From Gracilaria domingensis (lineage: Eukaryota; Rhodophyta; Florideophyceae; Gracilariales; Gracilariaceae), in the NCBI GenBank assembly GCA_022539475.1, contig VCMS01000195.1, positions 120,820 to 184,819 of the forward strand: DNA of 64,000 nucleotides, written 5' to 3'. The first letter of the stretch is position 1. Each line of letters begins with the position of its first letter. The position numbers and the translations under genes were made by a program. Below are positions 10,186 through 20,052 of the stretch, in pieces. The notes beneath the pieces were generated by a model. That model had not been told where the DNA came from. It saw only the letters and a list, made by a program, of their open reading frames with translations, and ran no database searches.

Positions 10186-10845
10186 TCTGTTTTGCGTGAT
10201 GTCTCTTTCTTGCCTGAAGGCGCTAGCACATAACCAGGTGAGATTTGGTCCGGATCGCCAGCGCTGTGCGAACGTGCGCTCACGCAGGATGATATTTGAA
10301 CATTATAAAACGTTAATTAAAATTAATCAATGCTATAGCCACCAATATCGAGGACCCAATTACCCTGGAAGGCGCACACACAACTGCTATCTTGTCGTAG
10401 CCTTGTAAGTGTAGCACAGCTACCGATAGGTGGTTCACAAGGGTAGTGGCTGTGGTATTGAGATGCTATAGGTTATTGGGTCTTTAGAAAACCTAAGCAT
10501 GCGAGGAACTAGCGTTCGTGTTTCTATAAAAGAGAGATATAGACGTCTGTTAGGAACTTAAGTGACAAATGATGACCATGCCAGAACGTGAAAGACTTTA
10601 AGGAGAGTATCAAAATAGAACTTTTCTGTACGCTGCTTCACCGAATTGTTTTCATTGGATGCACGTGAAGAGAACCAAGAACCCACACTGAGTGTGACCA
10701 AAAGCTACTTCGCTAGAACGAAGCTGAACCAGGTTAGTTGCTACAGTTGTGTCGTATCTGAAGGCGTAGGTATCCGGTAGGTCGCGCGTCGTCGCGAAGT
10801 CTCTCTGGGGAGGCTTATCGAAACTCTACTGCTTTACTATTTCAG
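10186..10845. other. No gene seen
   Basis: I searched here for the missing 3' exon of the gamma-CA-like gene and found none in any frame. AT-rich at 10290-10335. Partially complementary tracts sharing CTATAG and GACCCAAT words occur at 10332-10365 and 10450-10485, but do not form a clean inverted repeat. Confidence 0.4.
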
Positions 10846-12810
10846 CTAGAAACCTGCTAGGTAGCGGTTCAGCTCTTCCGCCGTAGCGTTGTGTTCCACT
10901 GATCCCCGCACCCCTACCCAAACTTTTACCTGCCTTGAGGTTGTGTTCTGGTGTTGCGCGAGCAAGTCCAGGAACCGATCTTCTGAAACGCCCTTCAATA
11001 TATATTCATCTCGAAATTCCTTGTGCATCATTAGCAACGCACTTAGTTTCAATGAGCGCAGACTGGCAGAAGGATTCCCCGGACTTCGTTTCGAGATGAA
11101 CTTTTTTAGCTCGTATGCCACTTTCCATGAATCCATGGGTTTACCGGAGTTTGGATCGAGTAACAACATTTCTGGATTGCGAGGTGAATCTTCTCTTTTG
11201 GTTCGTGTTGAGCTCAGTGGTTGCACAATGTTGATATGAAATCTCAGTATCGGAATCGTAAATGTGGGCAGTCTCACTAATGGAAGACCAAGAATTCCGG
11301 TTCTCCTTCCACGAAGCGTCGTCAGCTGCACAAATTCGTTAGTAACAGCTTTTTCCATGACTTTTTCGAACTCCGCACCCTGCGGTACCTCTATCTTTGA
11401 AATGGTTAGTGGGTTCTGTCCACCTGCCGCTATGACAATGTAAGTAATGAATGCTGGCATCCATTCCTCAATGAAAGAATATCGGAAGCGACTACTCTCC
11501 CTCTCATAGGTTTCTTCCTTGTACTTAGCCATCATGACGTTCAGATCAGAGAGCGCTAACTTGAACCAATGCTTCATGATTCTCAAAGGAACAGACGCTT
11601 TTGTTCCCAGCTCCGCAGCTATAGATCTTTTCTTTAACCCCTTCGCTTTGATAATTACATCCAAATACTGCGAAACTTGTTCAATTTGTGTCCGATCGCT
11701 GCGTGTCTTCAAGACGCCAAGGGCAACGACGCATATCTTCTTAAAATGTTGGGCCCTTCTTTCGACAGTTCTTGGAGAAAACCATTCCAAATGAAAATCA
11801 ATGAAGCGTTGGACAGCGTCTAGATTCGAAGAATTCTCAAACAGGACCTCCATCTTCCATACCGCATTCTTTTGGCATATGTTACGCGCAACACACATCC
11901 GTAAAAACTTAGATACGGTGCAGCAAAACCTTCTAAACTCCTTTTCGTATTCTTCGTTCAACGACCTTCTTGGGTCGTAAAAGATTCCATTGAGCTTTCT
12001 CAAAGCAAGGCAGTTCTCCATGGAAGCCCTAATGCCTTCATACGTGTCTCCTTCCTTCCAGGTGCGGGACTTTCTTGAGAGCTTTGAATCGGGTGTACAG
12101 AAAAACAAAGGATCGCGTAAATTAATTTGATTCAGATTGTGCTCCCATAGCCGTCTCGTACGAGTGACAACATCATCGGCCTGGGAGGTAATCGGAAGCA
12201 CGACATTATTCTTGTTTGCTCGAGTTTGTCGACTCCACTTGGATCCTTTGGTGGACGAAACGCAGAGCTCGCGATTCGTTCGTGGCATCAGGTTCCTCTG
12301 CGAACCCAACTTCTTCTTCGCAAACAAGCTACAGGTTGTCTTTGATGCTTTGCGAGGCCTCCTGTTATCTTCTCCGACATATCCACCACTTTGGCGCCTC
12401 TTCGTGCCCGTCTTTTGTTTCTGGCTGCCGACTCTCACCGATTCTTCTTCTTTCGTGAGGCTCACACCACCGAAGGAAAATTCTTCAGCCCAGGAGGGCT
12501 CCAGGTGGCTGTCCATTCGGCGATAGATGACAGATTGAGCTTCAGACAAGGGGTCGGGTATGGGTGAGCTCCACTTGATCTGGAACACTTGAAGTAGTAG
12601 CGGGCGTGAAGTGGATGGCATACACAACCATCCCAGAACTCCCGGCAACTCCCAGACGCTTGTCCATTGCCCATACATCGCTTCCCGCCTTTTTGTCATC
12701 GCACGCAAAATGTTACAAACAACGTGCTCTTGTATAACGCTTCGTAACCGAACGGACACCCGGTAGCCCCAGATGCTCAACTCTCGGACGCTTGTCCATT
12801 GCCCATACAT
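10846..12810 (-). CDS. Divergent tyrosine-recombinase-like protein with altered catalytic residues
   Basis: A 654-residue intact ORF. Residues 1 to ~177 are the duplicated N-terminal half shared with 2757-4238, with two MYGQWTSV copies and a basic stretch. Residues ~215-400 are helical and match the core-binding-like region of the other members. The putative catalytic domain follows: a box-I-like AAGGQNPLTISKIEVP (~462-477), LLLDPNSGKPM (~549-559), a box-II-like SLRSLKLSALLM (~583-594), then QHQNTTSRQVKVW (~619-631). Aligned to the 41044-42947 protein, the box-I arginine is asparagine and the terminal tyrosine is tryptophan. If the family assignment is right, this intact-looking protein is catalytically dead. 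It could be domesticated, or the family may use another chemistry. Its start lies in the inverted-repeat arm and the gene reads toward the gamma-CA fragment. Confidence 0.55.
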   Translation of the reverse strand: MYGQWTSVRELSIWGYRVSVRLRSVIQEHVVCNILRAMTKRREAMYGQWTSVWELPGVLGWLCMPSTSRPLLLQVFQIKWSSPIPDPLSEAQSVIYRRMDSHLEPSWAEEFSFGGVSLTKEEESVRVGSQKQKTGTKRRQSGGYVGEDNRRPRKASKTTCSLFAKKKLGSQRNLMPRTNRELCVSSTKGSKWSRQTRANKNNVVLPITSQADDVVTRTRRLWEHNLNQINLRDPLFFCTPDSKLSRKSRTWKEGDTYEGIRASMENCLALRKLNGIFYDPRRSLNEEYEKEFRRFCCTVSKFLRMCVARNICQKNAVWKMEVLFENSSNLDAVQRFIDFHLEWFSPRTVERRAQHFKKICVVALGVLKTRSDRTQIEQVSQYLDVIIKAKGLKKRSIAAELGTKASVPLRIMKHWFKLALSDLNVMMAKYKEETYERESSRFRYSFIEEWMPAFITYIVIAAGGQNPLTISKIEVPQGAEFEKVMEKAVTNEFVQLTTLRGRRTGILGLPLVRLPTFTIPILRFHINIVQPLSSTRTKREDSPRNPEMLLLDPNSGKPMDSWKVAYELKKFISKRSPGNPSASLRSLKLSALLMMHKEFRDEYILKGVSEDRFLDLLAQHQNTTSRQVKVWVGVRGSVEHNATAEELNRYLAGF

Positions 12811-13392
12811 CGCTTCTTACGTTCTTGTCATCACACGCAAAATGTGACAAACAACGTGCTTCTTATACGATGCTACGCAATCGAACGCACATGGTGTCCG
12901 CAGATTGATCCCAATTCGGTATGGCTGACATTTTATGAGGACGTCGAACGCTAAACGGTCTCATACTACAACTTATTCGTCTCACATCAAAATGCTACAG
13001 CCCCCCTTCCCCTCGCTTCTCACCGCGTTGCTGCGCTGTCTCCCGCTTGTCACTTGTAAGTTCCGTCGATGCCCGAACCGGTCAGTCCGCTTGTAACGGA
13101 TAAGGTTGTTGCAATTTCAGCTTTTTCGATATGCTGTTCCCTGGCATATGTTTGTAACACTGTATGCTAGAGCTACTCGGGATTATACAAACCTCGGAAG
13201 GGTTGCACACGTGATGGACAAACAGCTCAGAGATGCGCAAAGTTCTATAGTGTTTGAGTGAAGGACTAACGCTACACCTGACAGGACTCGCTTTCTTAGA
13301 GTTCATTCTTTGAAACGACTTACGCAACGGTAATTTGGATCGCAACCACGCAGATTCAAAGGAATGTACAGGTGATGGACAAGCGACTCAGA
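12288..13392 (-). repeat. Right arm of ~1.1-kb inverted repeat (partner 2177-3286)
   Basis: Reverse complement of the left arm with scattered substitutions. It carries the same upstream region and the same N-terminal coding part, including the paired YGQWTSV repeats. Inner edge at about 12288, where the two coding sequences diverge. Confidence 0.85.
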
Positions 13393-13515
13393 GCTGCGCA
13401 AAGGTCTTTAATTGTTGTGCACAGGACACATTTCAATCTTAAAAGCTCGTTCTTTATAAGGTCTCATCTCTGGTTGGAAGTGCTCTCCAGTGATAAGGAG
13501 TTCTGCAGAAGTAAA

Positions 13516-14121
13516 ATGGAAAGCAACCAAGAGCTTTCAAACTCCGAGGAGTTTGCCGGTAACGCTTTCAGTCTAATGGAAGGAGTGGAGTTCGCGAGCG
13601 TCGACATTAAGGAACGTGTCACGAATTGTAAAGGACTTGATTGCTGTAGCACTGAGAAGTTCAATCCTTGGCCATGCGAGAAAGTGAAGAACATGCCAAA
13701 TTTGGCGACGAAGGAACGCATGGAACTGCAGAAGATGTGGCCAGAAGGGAGGAACGAAATGGCTCCATTACCGATGCAAACCAAGCTCGTATGTGCACTT
13801 TGTTCTGGTTCGGGCTCTTCGGCTAAAGCTACAGCTCTAGGCAGTATCTGTGCATTGGAGACGAATGAAATGAGAGTGCCGGGACTTGAAAAGAAAAGAA
13901 GTGCTGTCGGGAGCGCTGAAAAGAACATTTTTAGTCCTCTGATGTTAGCCAGAGCTACGCGAACTGTGGGGACAGACATCAATGTCCTCGAGAAACGTGA
14001 GGTCATGAATATCGATAATCAGATGCGTGGTACTAAGAGAGGGGCTGAAGAGGTATCTGAGGAAGATAACCACAGGCGACACAAAGCGGCTAGGACAGAC
14101 AGTTACCTCAGTGATGTCTAG
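13516..14121 (+). CDS. Repeat-borne protein of unknown function
   Basis: A 201-residue ORF if read from the ATG at 13516; the frame is open further upstream to 13372, but that part overlaps the inverted-repeat arm. The sequence has scattered cysteines (GLDCCSTEKF, LVCALCSG) and a basic, acidic-alternating C-terminus, KRGAEEVSEEDNHRRHKAART. That tail is similar to KRRQSDGYVGEDNRRPRKAS in the N-terminal part of the recombinase-like proteins, so this may be a stand-alone version of their N-terminal extension. The last 66 codons lie in the long direct repeat and recur at 1-201. No enzyme motif is recognised. Confidence 0.5.
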   Translation: MESNQELSNSEEFAGNAFSLMEGVEFASVDIKERVTNCKGLDCCSTEKFNPWPCEKVKNMPNLATKERMELQKMWPEGRNEMAPLPMQTKLVCALCSGSGSSAKATALGSICALETNEMRVPGLEKKRSAVGSAEKNIFSPLMLARATRTVGTDINVLEKREVMNIDNQMRGTKRGAEEVSEEDNHRRHKAARTDSYLSDV

Positions 14122-14372
14122 TTATTTTGAGATTCTTGAGTTTGGTCTTGCATTCGAACTTGATCCCCCATGATCGACGGTGCATCGCCTGTGATATCAT
14201 AAGACGTATGGCACCATATTTATCCGTTATGTTCTGTGCATACTGCCTTGAAACAAGTATGCGAGCTTTCGGTATACACTATTGAATAAATCGCGTCGTC
14301 TTTGTCTTGCAATATAATGTACACGTTTGGGAATGTTGATGTTTCGTATTCCCGGAGAGCGCAAGAGAGACA
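13921..14372 (+). repeat. Right copy of long direct repeat (partner 1-452)
   Basis: Covers the 3' end of the 13516-14121 gene and about 250 bases of downstream sequence. It ends where a 20-bp palindrome begins in this copy and where the palindrome cassette begins directly in the left copy. Confidence 0.85.
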
Positions 14373-14707
14373 CTAGAGCCCTAGTGTCTATTGTACTAGA
14401 TTAGGCATCTGCTGCCATGGAGAGGAATTTCCCTCTCCAAAAACTTTTGGAGAGCTTTGGAGAGTTTGGCTCGTCTCTCCATATCTAGCCTGGCCCGTTT
14501 GTCTCGCCGCTATGAAGAGCTCTCCATAGCCAGGAGAGGCCTCCATAAAGCAAGGAGAGGCCTCTCCATAGCTCTTCTAGAGAGCTCTACATAGGAAGGA
14601 AAGGCCTCTCCATTTGCACGGAGAGCTCTATGCCGTAGGGAAAGGATTTTCGCTGGTACAGAAACATCTTGCGTGTCCATGTCTATTGTACTAGATTAGG
14701 CATCTGC
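14369..14707 (-). repeat. Palindrome-rich cassette, orientation 2, bounded by 27-bp direct repeats
   Basis: A palindrome (GACACTAG-AGCC-CTAGTGTC, 14369-14388) overlaps the first of two identical 27-bp direct repeats at 14386-14412 and 14681-14707, which begin GTCTATTGTACTAG. Between them (14413-14680) lies the same GAGAGGCCTCTC-type cassette as at 453-671, inverted. In the left copy neither the palindrome nor the 27-bp repeats are present at the junction. The arrangement looks like an insertion or inversion product with duplicated target; which one cannot be decided from one window. Confidence 0.75.
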
Positions 14708-15010
14708 CGGACCAGGTTTATTACAGCATTTATTCTGGTACAATACCCTGTATCTTACAGTCCTTGCCTCTATAATCGTTCCCCTGGCCCGCGTTCCAAA
14801 TTTTCAATCTTCGACAACGCAGAGCCGTCCTCATCTCGCACCTCGTCGCCGCCGTCCTCCCGACCGCCTCGCACTCGCCCTCAGTCAGCCGCGTGCCGTG
14901 GGTATCGCAGTCTCGTCCGTCCTTTGACGGCTCCTCCACCGCAGCCGTCAAGATCGAGCCGTTCACGTTCACTTCACGACCTACCGCTACATTCGACTCG
15001 TGGCTGAGAA

Positions 15011-15247
15011 ATGTCAAGACTCTCTGGAATTCAACAAGTCGCTGCAGCTCCATATGTCCCAGAAGATGAACTTCCCTCACGTGTTAACCCTGCTCCCGCT
15101 CCCGCTCCCGCTCCCGCTCCCGCTGACACCGACAAAAACGACTTATCGTCGCCAAAGCCGCTGGCGCGCGTCAGTTCGTTGGGCATATCGCTTTTTGGCG
15201 TTTGTACTGTTCGCATATGTCACCCACGCACGTCGAGCAGACGTTGA
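15011..15247 (+). CDS. Small hypothetical ORF with Ala-Pro repeat
   Basis: A 78-codon frame starting MSRLSGIQQVAAAPYVPEDE, then a (PA)5 run encoded by the CTCCCG microsatellite, then DTDKNDLSSPKPLARV. Upstream (14790-15000) is pyrimidine-rich, as in some algal promoters. Composition is protein-like before the repeat, and it could be a first exon. No similarity is recognised and confidence is low. Confidence 0.25.
   Translation: MSRLSGIQQVAAAPYVPEDELPSRVNPAPAPAPAPAPADTDKNDLSSPKPLARVSSLGISLFGVCTVRICHPRTSSRR
15092..15125. repeat. (CTCCCG)n microsatellite
   Basis: About five and a half tandem CTCCCG hexamers, slightly imperfect at the ends. Confidence 0.85.
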
Positions 15248-15263
15248 GTATGGGCGAATTTGA

Positions 15264-15817
15264 TTTTCACTCGCTACTTTCGCAGTACTGCGCCTAGATT
15301 GCCTTCTGTACCCCTGCGCCAATTTGCTTCGTCGCGCACGAGATGGGGATAGATCTAGACCCCTAGCTATCGTCGATGTGAGGCGGAGTCCTGAGCATGT
15401 ATGGCAACGGAGAGGACGTGACTCAACATGCCCATGTCTTTGAAGAAAAGAAGAATGCTTGTGCAGGAGCAGTCCATTGGCTGCGTTTATTCAGATCGCT
15501 TTTTTTGACGCACCGAGGCAATGACCTTGAGCTCCGCGAGCTCAGCAGTGAAATTTTGGACTAGTTAAAGGGACTATGCAACGAACTGAACCAAGATACC
15601 AGTTCCACCTCTATTAATCACGCGATCTTGCACTCTAGTCTGTTCACTGTGTCGACTGGCAATCAGCGTGCCGAACGGTGGCCCAGTAATTTGCAGCTGT
15701 GCAGTTGTGTCCCCACCAATGCGAGATTATTGCGTTTATGATCGATTGCAAGAACGGACAAAGTTTGAACCATCCACCCCATAGGCGACGAAGTTCTGCA
15801 AAACGCGTTGCTCTAAA
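15264..15817 (-). other. Probable LTR-side flank of a broken chromovirus, no gene
   Basis: No coding frame is supported. The right edge (15801-15820) matches, on the minus strand, the first bases of the two other LTRs in the window (pattern TTAGAGCAACGCG versus TGTAGAGCAACGC). This flank is therefore likely LTR of a minus-strand element, but I could not follow similarity along its full length. Confidence 0.35.
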
Positions 15818-15820
15818 TAT

Positions 15821-15832
15821 TCCCCTCCTTAA
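15821..15832 (-). other. Polypurine tract / LTR junction, third element copy
   Basis: On the minus strand this reads TTAAGGAGGGGA followed by TTTAGAGCAACGCG. The same arrangement occurs at 35200-35220 (plus) and 54571-54592 (minus), each time about 60 nt from the start of the accessory antisense gene. In LTR elements such a purine tract primes plus-strand DNA next to the 3' LTR. Confidence 0.6.
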
Positions 15833-15896
15833 GGCGCCAACCGACCGCGGGAGCAATCCTCCACCTCTCTTCGCGAGAGTATAATTACCCACCGCG

Positions 15897-15995
15897 ATGA
15901 GCGGGACGATATTGACTTCTCGTGTTCGCACAACTTCTGCGCAAAACCTGATCTCGCCTGAAGCGATACATCCAGTCTCCTTGCACGCGAGTCCT
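15897..15995 (+). pseudogene. Truncated start of the chromovirus accessory antisense gene
   Basis: Begins MSGTILTSRV, matching the starts MSGTNSSVSIPRK (54657) and MSDSDIPIPRK (35138), and at the same ~65-nt distance from the polypurine tract as those. About 32 codons remain before the sequence runs into the 171-bp satellite array. It is a third, independent insertion with the same gene in the same place. Confidence 0.6.
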
Positions 15996-17735
15996 GCTGA
16001 ACGTTTATTGGGGATGAAAAGCGCAACAGTAGACGAGAAGATTGCGCCCGGAAGAGGTTGTGAAGGCGGCGGGACATGAGATTGAGCGCTTGAAGGGACA
16101 TGAGATTGGTCGCTTGAAGAGAGCGTCTGACAGGTTCCATGTGGCACTCAGATGTGTCTCAAGACCTTGTAAAGAGAGTCTAAGGTGGCTCCTGAACGTC
16201 TATTGGGGATGAAACAAGCAACAGTACACGAGGATATTGCGCCGGGAGGAGTTGGTGAAATCGGCGGAACATGAGATTGGTCGCTTAAAGAGAGAGTCTA
16301 ACAGCTGCAATGTGGCACTCATATGTGTCCTAACACCTTGCAAAGATAGTCCAAGGTGGCTGCTGAGCGTTTATTTGGGATGAAACACGCAATAGTACAC
16401 GAGGATATTGCGCCGGAAGGAGGAGGTGAAATCGGCGGGACATGAGATTGGTCGCTTGAAGACAGCGTCTAACAGTTGCCATGTGGCACTCACATGTGTC
16501 TCGCCACCCTGTAGAGAGAGACTAAGCTGGCAGCTGAACGTTTATTTGGGATGAAAAACGAAACCGTAGACGAGGAGATTGCGAGGAGAAGAGGTTGTGA
16601 AAACGGCGGGACATGAGATTGGTCGCTTGAAGAGAGCGTCTGACAGTTGCCATGTGGCACTCAGACGTGTCTCAACATCTTGTAAAGAGAGTCTAAGGTG
16701 GCTGCTGAGCGTTTATTTGGGATAAACCCCCAATAATACACGAGGATATTGCGCCGGGAGGAGTTGGTGAAATCGGCGGGACATGATATTGGTCGCTTGA
16801 AGACAGCGTCTAACAGTTGCCATGTGGCACTCACATGTGTCTCGCCACCCTTTAGAGAGAGACTAAGCTGGCAGCTGAACGTTTATTTGGGATGAAAAAC
16901 GAAACCGTAGACGAGGAGATTGCGAGGAGAAGAGGTTGTGAAGGCGGCGGGACATGAGATTGAGCGCTTGAAGAGAGCGTCTGAGAGTTGCCATGTGGCA
17001 CTCAGATGTGTCTCCACACCTTGTAAAGAGAGTCTAAGGTGGCTGCTGAACGTTTATTGGTGATGAAACACGCAACAGTACACGAAGATATTTCGACCGG
17101 AAGAGGTTGTGAAGGCGGCGGGACATGAGATTGAGCGCTTGAAGAGAGCGTCTGACAGTTGCCTTGTGGCACTCAGATGTGTCTCAGCACCTTGTGAACG
17201 GAGTCTAAGGTGGCTGCTGAACGTTTATTGGGGATGAAGAACGCAACAGTAGACGAGGACATTGCGACCGGAAGAGGTTGTGAAGGCGGCGGGACATGAG
17301 ATTGAGCGGTTGGGATGACGAACGCAACAGTTAACGAGGAAATTGCGCCCGGAAGGGGTTGTGAAGGCGGCGGGACATGAGATTGAGCGCTTGAAGAGAG
17401 CGTCTGACAGTTGCCATGTGGCACTCAGATGTGTCTCAACACCTTGTAAAGAGGGTCTAAGATGGCTGCTGAACGTTTATTGGGGATGAAGAACGCAACA
17501 GGGAACGAGGATTTTGCGCCCGGAAGAGGTTGTGGAGGCGGTGGGACATGAGATTGAGCGCTTGAAGAGAGCGTCTGACAGTTGCCATGTGGCACTCAGA
17601 TGTGTCTCAGCACCTTGTAAAGAGAGTCTAAGGTCGCTGCTGAACGTTTATTGGGGATGAAGAACGCAACAGTGAACGAGGAAATTGCGCCCGGAAGAGG
17701 TTGTGAAGGCGGCGGGACATGAGATTGAGCAGACG
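15996..17735 (+). repeat. 171-bp satellite, block 1 (~10 units)
   Basis: Tandem units of about 171 bp, recognisable by TTTATTGGGGATGAAGAACG, GGCGGCGGGACATGAGA and GCCATGTGGCACTCAGATG, in head-to-tail order. Units differ by substitutions and small indels; one partial unit lies near 17310. Because 171 is a multiple of three, open frames can cross several units; these are not genes. Confidence 0.9.
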
Positions 17736-19230
17736 ATCTACAACCGAATCAAGTGTGCAGCAACGAGGTAGAGCTAAGAAGACATTAGAAATGTGCGAGC
17801 GTCGTTAAAATCCCAACTTCGAAGGGAAAAGAGAGATACGAGAAAGACTTTGAACTCGTGGTACTCATATGCAGTGCGGAACTTGAGCAACAACAGAGTA
17901 GAAAAGATAAAACCAGAGAATCGGTACGAAAGCGGTGAAGATGTGGAAATGAACCTAGGACGGTGCATTCTTGAGAAAGAAAAGGAGGAAGGATCTCGTT
18001 GACCATTGCAGCGACATGAAAGGTGCAGCGACGAAGAGAATGTGACAATGACACGAGGAACATGAAAATGGAGAGCCTCAGAACCATTTTGACCATTTTG
18101 AGATAGTTATAGGGAAGTACGCGCCATCGGTAGATAGGGCACAAGACGAAAGGAATGAACGTATTCCGTTTGGAAATGATTAAGAGAACGAAACGGTGCT
18201 GAGAAATTCTGAGACGAAACCCAACATGCACCTTGTTCATAACAATGGTTACATAAGGTATACCACCATGGTGAAGAGAACCAGGTAGCGTCAGCAGCAC
18301 CCGAATGAAAGAGACAGGAACGAGGCCGAAAGAATGAGTACAGAATACAGGGAAGAAGAGACATGAGGTTATTGCAGAGGCAGGCCAGAACAGACATCCT
18401 CGGCATACAGAGTAGACGCGAAGAAACAAAACTCATGATACGGCTTAGACCTGTGCGTTGTGGCGCATTCAAAAGCATGGGATGATGGGACGGAAGATCC
18501 ACGGTTCCAGAAGAAAGCAGTTGGAATACGCAGTGTTCGATCAGTACGGAGACAACAGGATAGAGACCTACTTGTAGAGATGGGACCGAACATTACTGGT
18601 ACTGAAACCCGAGAGAAAGAAGACGAAACCCATGGTAATATCGCGAGGAAAATGTACAAGCAGAGCAATGTGAAAAACTTTTGAGCTCTACGACGTCAGT
18701 GACAGGGCAGTACAAGTATCGGAGTGTTCATGAACAACGAAGTAGTTACAATACGGAGACTGATTGAGAGACTCTGATCTTCATAGACCTTTCATATGAG
18801 TATAACCGCTGCAGGTAGAAGCAGATAATGTGTGTGAGATGGACATGTTAAAGTACTGGGTACAGACGGAAGGATAGGAAGTGAAATAGAGAGTGAACTT
18901 CAGCAACCTGCGAGAAAAAGAATAACCGAAACCTTTCCTGGCGCATCTGGTCCGCCGCTTTGCAGTTTTCGAGAGCAATAAGAAAGTTGGGCAGTACCAA
19001 AGTTAGTAGTGTACACCGCAGCCAAGAGAAATGACATCACTTGCGTTTTACCACGGATCGATTCCAATATTTGGAGCAACACTCCTGCCTGAAGGGAGAA
19101 CACAACGTGCATAGCGATGTTTTGAAGACCACAATCGTAGAGCAGCAGAAATACCGAAGAAACAAGCATGGGATTTCAGCGCATGTAACATTCACAAAGA
19201 TTGAAGTTGCTTGTCGAACATGTGATGCTC
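17736..19230 (+). repeat. Left arm of long diverged inverted repeat (partner ~25600-27345)
   Basis: Begins at the satellite edge with CTACAACCGAATCAAGTG. The complement of 25600-27345 follows the same order of words (GAGCAACAACAGAGTAGAAA, CGTCAGCAGCACCCGAATGA, ATCGCGAGGAAAATGTACAA, CTTGCGTTTTACCACGGA) with many indels. No intact gene is seen within. The inner boundary is approximate. Confidence 0.75.
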
Positions 19231-20052
19231 CACGCAAACGACTGGAAGTCAGCAAAGCGCTCTGAAACCGATCGGGTAGTGGCATTCGGGTTATCCAGAA
19301 CTGAATATGCAGATGTACCTGTTTCAACCGCATAGTTGGCACAACACATCCCACGGTAACGTCCTTATGCATTACAGCTTTCTTGTACTCCATAAGTACA
19401 TGCGAACAGTTCGACGAAGTCAGAAAGAAAGTGGATTGAAAGCCATTACGGTCGTGTTCGCTCACTTGGGGTGAGAGACAGCTTAGATTATGCGCGAAAT
19501 GTTAATGCATACGGAGGAGCCATGTTTCTCGAGTCCGAATGATTTGTATGACCGCGAAACAGTTGAAGCAGGAGAAATGCATCGAAAATGGTACTATTTG
19601 GAACGGTACTTCGTTCAGAGTTGAAGAAAGGAAGCACAAAGTCAATTGGTACGGTGCGGGATAGATATGAGCGACATATAAAGAAACGACTATCTGCCCC
19701 CAGGAACGTCTGGTGCAAATGAACGAAGTCGGCCAGGGACGAAGATGACGCTCGTGTCTCCAGTGATGCACTTCTCCAGTTCTGAGATTGAAGCCTAATT
19801 TCTGGACTCTTTGCAAAAGCAGCAAAAAGCTGCAAAAAATGATCATAAATTACATTCAAATAGTTCTTTGAAACCGAGCATCACTGACGATCGTAAATCT
19901 ACCATCCTTCTCACCAAGTGTGAGCTGTACTTTCGTACTCATCAAGATTGGATGCCACCACGAAAACACGAGAAACGCACCTCGTCGGAGATGTTTGTGG
20001 CGATCTAGCGAGACATTGCGAACTGCGCAGTGGGCTTGGAATCCTCATTTAG
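19231..20052. other. No gene seen
   Basis: Between the left inverted arm and the transposase remnant. Weak continuation of the inverted similarity may exist to about 19400. No supported coding frame. Confidence 0.35.

Noticed and set aside
15996-17735. Regular repeats resembling a CRISPR array
   Set aside because: Repeats are contiguous ~171-bp units with no unique spacers, in a eukaryotic context.
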